A stretch of DNA of 9,747 nucleotides from an uncultured Muribaculaceae bacterium (GTDB taxonomy: Bacteria > Bacteroidota > Bacteroidia > Bacteroidales > Muribaculaceae), in NCBI GenBank assembly GCA_910583795.1, contig CAJTZQ010000101.1, positions 1 to 9,747 of the forward strand, read 5' to 3'. Of the stretch, positions 1 through 6,783 are shown in pieces (the first letter of the stretch is position 1; each line of letters begins with the position of its first letter). The notes under the pieces were generated by a model. It worked only from the letters and a program-made list of their open reading frames with translations. It did no database searches and was not told the origin of the DNA. The translations under genes and the position numbers were made by a program.

Positions 1-40
1 GTATGAAAGTGTCAACGAACTCTTGAGCTACGATAACTAA
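1..40 (+). CDS. C-terminal end of an upstream gene (partial)
   Basis: Reading from base 2, the only frame that stays open gives YESVNELLSYDN and stops with TAA at 38-40. The other two forward frames close at 4-6 and 24-26. The stop falls where the non-coding heptamer repeat begins, as expected for a real gene end, although the repeat itself is rich in TAA and would close any frame. Twelve residues are too few to assign a family. Position (just before permease genes that lack an adaptor and an ATPase) and the tail resembling the xYExxxx...L ending of MacA/HlyD-type adaptors make a periplasmic adaptor one possibility. That is inference only; an ATPase subunit or an unrelated protein is equally allowed. 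Confidence 0.5.
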   Translation, partial: YESVNELLSYDN

Positions 41-78
41 TGACTAATAAACTAACGACTAACAATTAATAACTAATT
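36..78 (+). repeat. Heptamer array (ACTAAYN) before A1
   Basis: Six units begin at 36, 43, 51, 58, 65 and 72: ACTAATG, ACTAATAA (8 bp), ACTAACG, ACTAACA, ATTAATA, ACTAATT. The array fills the gap from the presumed upstream stop codon to 7 bases before the A1 start. The leader is poor in G, so the mRNA here should be unstructured. TAA occurs in all three forward frames. Confidence 0.75.
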
Positions 79-85
79 GAATGAA

Positions 86-1375
86 ATGAACTATTTCAGA
101 CAAATATACTACGAGATGAAGCATCAGAGAATGATGACGTGGGTGTCGATAAGCGGCACCGCGTTCGCCATCTTCCTTGTGATGGCTTTCGTCATGGCTG
201 ATCAGTTGAATTCTGTGGAGGTCGCCCCGGAATCTAACAGAAGCCGTATTTTGGTCGCTTCCGGGTTTCATGTCAAAAATCAGAAGGGGATGGATTCTTC
301 CACCACCGGATTGAATCTGGATATCGCCCGTAAGCTTTATGAAAATCTTGAAGGTGTGGAAATCCTTTCTTACATCAATGCCTTCAATGATAATTGCGAT
401 GTAAATATACCCGGACAGGAAATTTTCACGATGGCTCCGAAAAGTGTCGACGATGAGTTTTGGAATATCTATGATTTCACTTTTATCGATGGTCGCCCTT
501 TCGATGAGGCTGAAGTGAAAAGTGACGCCAAACTTGTTGTTCTCACAAAGTCTGCGGCTCGTTCTCTCTTTGGTGAGGAAAAGGTGGCAGGCAGGGAAAT
601 TGAGGTCGATGCTTATCCGTTCAGGATAGTTGGGGTCGTGGAAGATGTCAATCCATTGCTCACATCATCTTTCGCTAATTTCTATAAATTATGCAACATT
701 GCGAGTATAAAGAACGATGACCCTCATTTCGGTTCCGCGAATGCCGTGATGCTTTTGAAAGAAGGTGTGTCGCCCGAATCTGTTAAGATGCAAGTGGAAA
801 ACAGATACAAAATGATCCAATCTGAATTGGGTAAGGAAGGATATGAAGCAGTCTACCACGGTCAGCCATATACAAGCGAGGAAGTGGGAATAGGAGGATA
901 CGGAAGTAATAACGACCCCGATCTTGACAGTCATAAGAAGATTCAATGGATCATTTATTCGATTTTAATTTTGCTTCCTGCAATCAATTTGAGCAGTATG
1001 ACGCGTGGCAGGCTTCGCCACAGAGTGGCGGAAATTGGCGTGCGTCGGGCTTTCGGTGCCAAACGCAATTCCATTATTCGGCAGATTTTTGGTGAAAACT
1101 TAATAATCACCTTTTTAGGCGGTATACTTGGGTTGCTGTTTAGTATAATTTTTGTATGGCTGGCTTCAAGCATGTTCTTCTCCATGTCCGGAGGAGCCCT
1201 TGAACCATCATTGGAGATTGTCAATGCCCGTCCGGATTTGGGAATGCTGTTCAGATGGGGAAATTTCTTCTGGGCTCTAATTTTCTGCTTTGCCTTGAAT
1301 GTCTTGAGTGCCACAGTGCCGGCTTGGCGTGCATCTAAAGTTGAACCGGCGGAGGCATTGTCTTTCGCACGTTAA
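86..1375 (+). CDS. ABC transporter permease, FtsX/MacB type, class A copy 1
   Basis: A 429-residue inner-membrane permease of the type VII (MacB/LolCE-like) ABC family. A cytoplasmic N-terminal stretch leads to TM1 (about 20-39). A periplasmic MacB core domain follows (about 40-283), carrying the usual FW.IYDF.F..GRP segment and a VV.T.S.AR.LFG stretch. Then come TM2 (about 285-305), a cytoplasmic coupling segment with RGRLRHRVAEIGVRRAFGA (about 307-325), TM3 (about 340-365), TM4 (from about 394) and a VPAWRAS..EPAEAL tail typical of FtsX proteins. It has no nucleotide-binding domain, so an ATPase must come from elsewhere. ATG at 86 is preferred over the in-frame TTG at 77, because the TTG lies in the heptamer repeat and is absent from the third paralogue. 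It probably pairs with B1, 14 nt downstream. The transported substrate cannot be read from the sequence. Confidence 0.93.
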   Translation: MNYFRQIYYEMKHQRMMTWVSISGTAFAIFLVMAFVMADQLNSVEVAPESNRSRILVASGFHVKNQKGMDSSTTGLNLDIARKLYENLEGVEILSYINAFNDNCDVNIPGQEIFTMAPKSVDDEFWNIYDFTFIDGRPFDEAEVKSDAKLVVLTKSAARSLFGEEKVAGREIEVDAYPFRIVGVVEDVNPLLTSSFANFYKLCNIASIKNDDPHFGSANAVMLLKEGVSPESVKMQVENRYKMIQSELGKEGYEAVYHGQPYTSEEVGIGGYGSNNDPDLDSHKKIQWIIYSILILLPAINLSSMTRGRLRHRVAEIGVRRAFGAKRNSIIRQIFGENLIITFLGGILGLLFSIIFVWLASSMFFSMSGGALEPSLEIVNARPDLGMLFRWGNFFWALIFCFALNVLSATVPAWRASKVEPAEALSFAR

Positions 1376-1389
1376 AAATTGGCTGCTTT

Positions 1390-2628
1390 ATGAAAAGGAA
1401 TTTATTGAATCAAATGAAAAAGGAGTGGCGCGACAACGTGTGGCTCGTGATAGAACTCGCTGTAGTATGCCTTGCAATATGGGGATTGTCTGTTATTGTT
1501 TATGTGCAGGGTAAGGGGTTGTTTATCCCGAGAGGATTTAATCCTGAGAATGTATATTCAATTTCTTTAAAGAAAGTCCCTTCCGGTAGTCCCAACTATA
1601 TAGATTTAGGGGAAAACGCAGGTGCCGCCTATCGTTCCGATTTCCTTGAGTTGCTTAGGAGGCTTAGAGAAAATCCGAATGTTGAAGCTGTGGCTACTCA
1701 TTGGGGTGCCATCCCTTATAATTATAATTACGATGGAAGACAATTGGCTCTCATCGATGGGCAAGATTCAATCTTGTATTTTGGTAACACCCGCTACGGT
1801 AGTCCAGATATCGTGAATGTCTTGCAGCTTAACAGTCTCACCGGTAAATCCCGTAAAGATTTATATGAAATGTTGCAACGGGGTGAGCTATTGATTGGGA
1901 ATAATCCCAATTATGAGGAATCCGGCAGGAATCCTCGCGATCTGATAGGAAAAAAGGTGATTCTTGGAGGAGACACTTCCCGCATATATAGGGTGGGAGA
2001 TGTAATCGAGCAGGTACGCCGCACAGACTTTGAACCCGGTTGGGCTGGCGGATATATTGTTCCTCTCGTCGGTGGCGATGAAAGCTGGGGATCTGTTGCT
2101 GTCCGCGTGAAACCAGGCAAGGGAATGCAGTTCAAGGAGGATTTCAAGTCTAATGCTGATTTACGAAAATTAAGGAATGTGTATTTTTCCGATTTGAAAA
2201 GCCTCACAGATATTAGGGAGAGTTGTCAGAGAAGTGTTGAGGTGGATATCCGCATGAAGATCATAATTATGATTTTCCTTGTGCTGACAATATTCCTCGG
2301 ATTGTTAGGATCGTTCTGGTTCCGCATTCAGCAGAGAATTAGCGAAATAGCCATCAGAAAAGTCTGCGGTGCCAAAAGACGGGAAATATTTGCCAGGATT
2401 ATAACTGAAGGATTGATACTTTTATTAGGTGCGATCGTGGTTGTAGGATGTATTGTCTGGCCATTTATCGGCACGTTTGAGAATATGTTGTTTGAAAAAT
2501 GGACAATATTCTTGGCAGCTGAGGCATTCACCGTCCTTATTGTTGCTATCGGCATTATTATAAGTCTCTGGTATCCGGCGCGCAAGGCGATGCAGATCGA
2601 ACCTGCCGTGGCGATAAAGTCTGAATAG
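1390..2628 (+). CDS. ABC transporter permease, FtsX/MacB type, class B copy 1
   Basis: A 412-residue FtsX-domain permease, the presumed partner of A1. TM1 is about 17-38 with a buried Glu22; (K/R)G(F/Y)(N/D)P(E/D)NV follows at 48-55. The periplasmic domain (about 40-288) carries a class B signature: R(Y/F/W)..PDI, then LTG or RTGKS, then a (E/G)-L-L-I/V strand and a RVGD(V/I) strand. TM2 starts near 289, followed by the coupling segment RISEIAIRKVCGA, TM3 (about 338-360), TM4 (about 374-394) and the tail YPARKAMQIEPAVAIKSE at 395-412. It starts 14 nt after A1 and has no clear Shine-Dalgarno, so co-transcription and possibly translational coupling are likely. It lacks Walker motifs. The class B coupling signature differs consistently from class A, which supports an A-B heterodimer in which each subunit contacts one ATPase protomer; that is inference from MacB/LolCDE structures. 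Confidence 0.92.
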   Translation: MKRNLLNQMKKEWRDNVWLVIELAVVCLAIWGLSVIVYVQGKGLFIPRGFNPENVYSISLKKVPSGSPNYIDLGENAGAAYRSDFLELLRRLRENPNVEAVATHWGAIPYNYNYDGRQLALIDGQDSILYFGNTRYGSPDIVNVLQLNSLTGKSRKDLYEMLQRGELLIGNNPNYEESGRNPRDLIGKKVILGGDTSRIYRVGDVIEQVRRTDFEPGWAGGYIVPLVGGDESWGSVAVRVKPGKGMQFKEDFKSNADLRKLRNVYFSDLKSLTDIRESCQRSVEVDIRMKIIIMIFLVLTIFLGLLGSFWFRIQQRISEIAIRKVCGAKRREIFARIITEGLILLLGAIVVVGCIVWPFIGTFENMLFEKWTIFLAAEAFTVLIVAIGIIISLWYPARKAMQIEPAVAIKSE

Positions 2629-2672
2629 ACCAACGACCTAAATTACTAATTAATCATTACTAATTACTAATT
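2629..2672 (+). repeat. Heptamer array before A2
   Basis: Starts directly after the B1 stop codon. Unit starts are at 2629 (ACCAACG), 2636 (a 9-bp variant), 2645, 2652 (degenerate), 2659 (ACTAATT) and 2666 (ACTAATT). It ends 7 bases before the A2 start codon. The first two units and the last two closely match the array before A3; the two middle heptamers are absent there. Confidence 0.75.
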
Positions 2673-2679
2673 GAACGAA

Positions 2680-3969
2680 ATGAACTACTTCAGACAAATA
2701 TACTACGAGATGAAGCATCAGAGGATGATGACGTGGGTGTCGATCAGCGGCACCGCACTCGCCATCTTCCTTGTGATGGCTGTCATCATGGCTGACCGTA
2801 TCAATACGGTTGAGGTCGCTCCGGAATCAAACCGTGGAAGAATATTGATATGCGGAGGATTTAATGTCGATTTTGAGGATGGCAGATCATGGAGTGGGAT
2901 GCCCTATACTTTTTCTTTTGCCAAGCAGCTGTATGAAGGCATTGAAGGAATAGACCACATTTCATTCAAGCTGTCGAGGGGTGGTCAGAAAGGGTGGGTG
3001 CACTTAAAGGGTGGTGCCACACATAATACTACAAGAATCGAAGTCGACAATGAATTTTGGAATATTTATGATTTCAAGTTTATCGATGGTAGACCGTATG
3101 ATGCTGCGGAGGTTGCTTCAAATGCTAAACTTGTGGTGATAACGCAATCTTTGGCTCGTTCTCTTTTCGGAGAAGACAAGGTCAGTGGCAGAGAAATTTA
3201 TTGTGGTGATTTTCCATATAAGGTTATAGGGGTAGTTGAAGATGTAAATCCACTTTTGTCAAATACGTATGCAGAGGTATTCAAACTTTATAGCCCTGCA
3301 TTTGTAAGAGAAAATGACAGATATATAGGAGATTCGGAAGTAATTATGCTGATGTCTCCCGGAGTTACGGCAGAGGAGATTAAATCCCGAGTAAAAGAGA
3401 GATTCATGAAGGTACAACCGCAATTTGCAAAAGAGGGGATGACATTGGTGTATAATCAACAGCCTTATACAGCGGCGGAACAAGAATTTTCATCAAACTT
3501 CCAACCTGATCGTGTTCTGGCATCCAAGAAACAACGTAACTTGATAATGTTTGCAATTCTGTTGTTACTCCCCGCTATCAATCTTGGAAGTCTGACTCGC
3601 GGCAGATTGCGCCATAGAGTGTCTGAAATAGGAGTAAGACGGGCATTCGGTGCAACAAGGAGTTCAATTGTACGTCAGATTTTCGGAGAAAACCTGATAA
3701 TTACTCTGTTGGGTGGTCTAATTGGACTGGTAGTGAGCTTTTTATTTATGAAATATCTCTTTCATCTGTTTTTTAATTTCAGTGGAATTTATGGACCGGG
3801 AAATCTTGCTATTTCACATGCAACGCCGGATTTTTCCATGCTTTTCACTTGGGATAATTTCTTGTTGGCATTCTTGTTTTGTTTTGTGCTCAACACATTG
3901 AGCGCCACCGTTCCGGCATGGCGGGCATCCGGGGTTGAACCTGCCGAAGCTATTTCTTTTTCACATTAA
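2680..3969 (+). CDS. ABC transporter permease, FtsX/MacB type, class A copy 2
   Basis: A 429-residue paralogue of A1 with the same architecture: TM1 about 20-39, periplasmic MacB core about 40-283, TM2 about 285-305, coupling segment RGRLRHRVSEIGVRRAFGA, TM3 about 340-365, TM4 from about 394, and tail VPAWRASGVEPAEAISFSH. The first 60 residues nearly match A1 (for example the shared VEVAPESNR). Residues of about 60-110 have little in common, after which EFWNIYDFKFIDGRPYD and ARSLFGEDKV restore the family pattern. The ATG at 2680 is chosen because the in-frame TTG at 2671 is part of the heptamer repeat. The leader sequence ACGAA-ATG is identical before A3. B2 follows after 12 nt. Likely substrate-specificity differences in the periplasmic domain are inference. 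Confidence 0.93.
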   Translation: MNYFRQIYYEMKHQRMMTWVSISGTALAIFLVMAVIMADRINTVEVAPESNRGRILICGGFNVDFEDGRSWSGMPYTFSFAKQLYEGIEGIDHISFKLSRGGQKGWVHLKGGATHNTTRIEVDNEFWNIYDFKFIDGRPYDAAEVASNAKLVVITQSLARSLFGEDKVSGREIYCGDFPYKVIGVVEDVNPLLSNTYAEVFKLYSPAFVRENDRYIGDSEVIMLMSPGVTAEEIKSRVKERFMKVQPQFAKEGMTLVYNQQPYTAAEQEFSSNFQPDRVLASKKQRNLIMFAILLLLPAINLGSLTRGRLRHRVSEIGVRRAFGATRSSIVRQIFGENLIITLLGGLIGLVVSFLFMKYLFHLFFNFSGIYGPGNLAISHATPDFSMLFTWDNFLLAFLFCFVLNTLSATVPAWRASGVEPAEAISFSH

Positions 3970-3981
3970 AACTGACTGGAT

Positions 3982-5262
3982 ATGAAAAGAAATTTATTGA
4001 CTCAGATGAGGAATGAATGGAAAGAGAATGCATGGCTTATCATAGAACTTGCTGTGGTATTGTCTATTGTATGGGGACTTTCCACATCTTTATATGCGCA
4101 ACTGATCGGTTTGTCAGAGCCAAAAGGCTATGATCCCGATAATGTGCATTCGATAGCAGCATTTTATGTTAGCAGCAATTCTCCGGATTATATACCTGTT
4201 GAAAATGATTGGGAAGCTTATTATGAAGATTTATACCGGCTTTATGCCCAATTGAAAGAGAATGTAAATGTTGAGGCTATTGCCCTTCATGACAATGCTG
4301 AGCCCTATAACATGTCTAAAAGGAATTATGTCCTTACTCCGGCTGAAGAGAATGACTCGATTATTTATAATGCTAATGTCAGATTTGCCACACCTGATAT
4401 TATCGATGTGTTGGGTGTTAAGAGCCTTACAGGGCTTTCACCTGAAAAACTTAAGGAAATTCTTAGTAAGGGAGAACTGCTGATCACTGACAGCCGTGCG
4501 TATCAGGGGTTGGGGAAGGATCCGTTATTGTTGAAAGGTAAGACTGTATTTTTTGGTAATGATTCGAGCCGGTTGTTTAGGGTAGGAGACGTTGTTCAAC
4601 AGATTAAAAGAAATGAATATGAAATAAACACAGAGGATGGGAATGTATTTTTTCCATTGAATGAACATCAACCCGGAATGGCTTGTAATATTCTTCTTAA
4701 ACTCAAACCCGGAACTACGGATAAGTTCTATGAGGAATTCCAAAACAATAAGAGTTTAAGATCAAGTAGAAACGTATGCCTATGTGATCTTACCAGTCTA
4801 ATGGTATACAAGGAATTGATTCAAAAGGATAATGATGTTAATGTGAGGGTCTATTTCTCTGTAACGCTCATATTGTTGATCACGATATTCTTGGGTTTGC
4901 TCGGTTCATTCTGGTTCCGTGTGCAGCAGAGAATCAGCGAGATTGCAATACGTAAAGTATGTGGTGCCAACAGAAAACAAATATTTGTTAGGCTGATCAC
5001 GGAAGGGTTGATACTTCTATTTGTCTCTACAATCATTGTCTCTGCTATAATTTGGCCTGTTGCCGATAAGTTTATGGATATGTTTATTAGGATGAGTAAT
5101 CATCTAACATTTGAGGGAGCAAGGTTGATAGATGATCCGGTTATTCTCATTATGGAAATCACTTCAGTTATTGTCATAGCAATTGGCATCATAATCAGTT
5201 TATGGTATCCGGCTCGTAAAGCTATGCAAATCGAACCTGCAGAGGCTATTAAAGCTGAATAG
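3982..5262 (+). CDS. ABC transporter permease, FtsX/MacB type, class B copy 2
   Basis: A 426-residue class B permease, partner of A2. TM1 is about 17-38 with Glu22 as in B1; KGYDPDNV follows the helix. The periplasmic domain extends to about 289 and keeps the class B stretches RFATPDI, SLTGLS, GELLI and RVGDVV. TM2 is about 291-312 and runs into RVQQRISEIAIRKVCGA; TM3 is about 341-360 and TM4 about 384-408; the tail YPARKAMQIEPAEAIKAE occupies 409-426. It is longer than B1 mainly because the loop between TM3 and TM4 is extended by about a dozen residues. Sampled 60-base lines in this gene have about 37-38% G+C, against about 45% or more in sampled lines of A1 and the TolC gene. No ATPase motifs are present. 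Confidence 0.92.
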   Translation: MKRNLLTQMRNEWKENAWLIIELAVVLSIVWGLSTSLYAQLIGLSEPKGYDPDNVHSIAAFYVSSNSPDYIPVENDWEAYYEDLYRLYAQLKENVNVEAIALHDNAEPYNMSKRNYVLTPAEENDSIIYNANVRFATPDIIDVLGVKSLTGLSPEKLKEILSKGELLITDSRAYQGLGKDPLLLKGKTVFFGNDSSRLFRVGDVVQQIKRNEYEINTEDGNVFFPLNEHQPGMACNILLKLKPGTTDKFYEEFQNNKSLRSSRNVCLCDLTSLMVYKELIQKDNDVNVRVYFSVTLILLITIFLGLLGSFWFRVQQRISEIAIRKVCGANRKQIFVRLITEGLILLFVSTIIVSAIIWPVADKFMDMFIRMSNHLTFEGARLIDDPVILIMEITSVIVIAIGIIISLWYPARKAMQIEPAEAIKAE

Positions 5263-5292
5263 ACCAACAACCTAAATTACTAATTACTAATT
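5263..5292 (+). repeat. Short heptamer array before A3
   Basis: Four units start at 5263 (ACCAACA), 5270 (9-bp variant), 5279 (ACTAATT) and 5286 (ACTAATT). The array is directly flanked by the B2 stop codon and lies 7 bases before the A3 start. The gap is 37 nt against 51 nt before A2, a difference of exactly two heptamers. Confidence 0.75.
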
Positions 5293-5299
5293 AAACGAA

Positions 5300-6601
5300 A
5301 TGAACTACTTTAGACAAGTATATTATGAGATGAAGCATCAGAAGATGATGACGTGGGTGTCGATCAGTGGAACCGCACTCGCCATCTTCCTGGTGATGAC
5401 ATTCTTCATGACGGAAAATGTGAAAATGGTGGAGATGTCTCCTGAGACTAACCGTCAGAAAGTTTTGGTTGGATCCGGTGGACATGTCCTTAATATTTCT
5501 GAGAACGGAGAGCAGAACGGATCGACGGCAGCTGGACTTTCTTACAAAATAGCAAAAGATCTCTATGGCGGTCTTGACGGGGTGGAAAAAGAATCATATC
5601 AGTCTACCTGGTCTGCACCGGAAGAAGTATCAATTAAAGGTACCCGCCCTATTTCATTAATTACAAAAGAGGTAGATGCCACATTTTGGGATTTCTATGA
5701 TTTTAAATTTCTCTACGGACAGCCATACGACAGGGCTTCTTGTGATGCCGGGGAACGGAAAGTGGTGTTGACTCAATCTTCAGCAAGAAAATTGTTTAAA
5801 GAAGACAATGTGGTTGGGAGAGATATAAAGGTAGGCGATGACGAATATAGAATTTGTGGAGTGATAGAGGATGTCGATCCGTTGTTGAGTCTGACGTTTT
5901 CAAATGTATACCACCCTTTTTCTAAAAGAGATATGGAATCAGGGGAATGGATGGGACATGTTGCTGTGGCGCTTCTTCCTAAGGACGGTGTTGACATCCA
6001 ACATTTAAAAGATCAGGTGAAAGGGAGGTATGCAACCTGGAACTCACAGCTCTCTTCTGATCATAAAGAGGCGGTTTATCATGACACTCCTTGGAATATA
6101 GGGCTTTGGTCTGGAGGAGAGTGGGTTGTGAGCGAGGATCCGCGACCGGCGAGAAGCAATACCACCACATATCTTATCTATGGGCTTTTGCTCATCCTTC
6201 CTGCTATCAATCTCAGCAGCATGACAAAAGGAAGGTTGCGCCACAGGGTGTCGGAAATAGGCGTGAGACGCGCTTTCGGAGCAAAACGGGAATCGATAGT
6301 CTGGCAGTTGTTGGGTGAAAACCTGATAATCACGATTGCAGGAGGTATTATAGGATTGGTGATCTGCCTGTTGTTTATGAATATGGCGTCATCGTTTCTA
6401 TTCCAGTTCTCGTCAGTGAAGTTCTCCACAGCTCTCGATCTGTTATATTCAACCCCCTCAATGTCTATGCTTTTCACTTGGAAAAACTTTTTCTTTGCTT
6501 TGGTGATGTGCCTTGTACTTAATATACTGAGTGCGACAGTGCCGGCATGGCGAGCATCGAGGCTCGAACCGGCAGTGGCGATAGCTAAATCAAAAAATTA
6601 A
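5300..6601 (+). CDS. ABC transporter permease, FtsX/MacB type, class A copy 3
   Basis: A 433-residue class A permease. The N-terminal segment and TM1 (about 20-39) match A1 and A2 closely. The periplasmic core (about 40-287) is the most divergent of the three, with weaker family motifs (TFWDFYDFKFLYGQPYD, ARKLFKEDNV). TM2 is about 290-308, followed by KGRLRHRVSEIGVRRAFGA, TM3 (about 343-368), TM4 (about 397-416) and tail VPAWRASRLEPAVAIAKSKN. ATG at 5300 is the first in-frame start after the heptamer array; the TTG seen upstream of A1 and A2 is TTA here, which fixes the start for all three paralogues. Unlike the other A genes it is not tightly followed by its B partner: a 182-nt gap with two repeat arrays intervenes. 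Confidence 0.93.
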   Translation: MNYFRQVYYEMKHQKMMTWVSISGTALAIFLVMTFFMTENVKMVEMSPETNRQKVLVGSGGHVLNISENGEQNGSTAAGLSYKIAKDLYGGLDGVEKESYQSTWSAPEEVSIKGTRPISLITKEVDATFWDFYDFKFLYGQPYDRASCDAGERKVVLTQSSARKLFKEDNVVGRDIKVGDDEYRICGVIEDVDPLLSLTFSNVYHPFSKRDMESGEWMGHVAVALLPKDGVDIQHLKDQVKGRYATWNSQLSSDHKEAVYHDTPWNIGLWSGGEWVVSEDPRPARSNTTTYLIYGLLLILPAINLSSMTKGRLRHRVSEIGVRRAFGAKRESIVWQLLGENLIITIAGGIIGLVICLLFMNMASSFLFQFSSVKFSTALDLLYSTPSMSMLFTWKNFFFALVMCLVLNILSATVPAWRASRLEPAVAIAKSKN

Positions 6602-6611
6602 ATCGTATATG

Positions 6612-6695
6612 GTTTATGGTTTAGAGTTTAAGGTTTATAGATGATAGTTTAGGGTTTAGAGTTTATAGTTTATGGTTTATAGTTTATAGTTTAAG
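6612..6695 (+). repeat. GTTTANN heptamer array between A3 and B3
   Basis: Twelve consecutive 7-bp units in perfect register, starting at 6612, 6619, 6626, 6633, 6640, 6647, 6654, 6661, 6668, 6675, 6682 and 6689. Eleven begin GTTTA (GTTTATG, GTTTAGA, GTTTAAG, GTTTATA, GTTTAGG and similar); the unit at 6640 is degenerate (GATGATA). A further weak unit, GTATATG, lies at 6605. Only the last two positions vary. With a 7-bp period, stop codons occur in every frame of both strands, so it cannot encode protein. Function unknown. Confidence 0.85.
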
Positions 6696-6707
6696 AATAA
6701 TCTGAAA

Positions 6708-6771
6708 ACTAATGACTAACGACTAACAAACTAACGACTAACGACTAACGACCCAAGACCAACGACCAACT
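6708..6771 (+). repeat. ACTAACG heptamer array before B3
   Basis: Nine units begin at 6708, 6715, 6722 (8 bp), 6730, 6737, 6744, 6751, 6758 and 6765. The first six are ACTAACG-like and the last three drift to ACCCAAG, ACCAACG, ACCAACT. This is the same repeat type that precedes the A genes, here before a B gene. It ends 12 bases before the B3 start codon, with A-rich sequence (TTAAATAAAAAAT) between, a plausible unstructured leader for a phylum that rarely uses Shine-Dalgarno pairing. Confidence 0.8.
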
Positions 6772-6783
6772 TAAATAAAAAAT

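Noticed and set aside
77..85. TTG as the A1 start (and TTG at 2671 for A2)
   Set aside because: Both TTGs are made by the last heptamer unit plus one base; A3 has TTA at that place, while ATG nine bases later is conserved in all three genes.
6612..6771. CRISPR array or telomere-like repeat (one TTTAGGG at 6648)
   Set aside because: Units are 7 bp with no unique spacers, and TTTAGGG occurs once within a degenerate bacterial repeat; neither interpretation fits.
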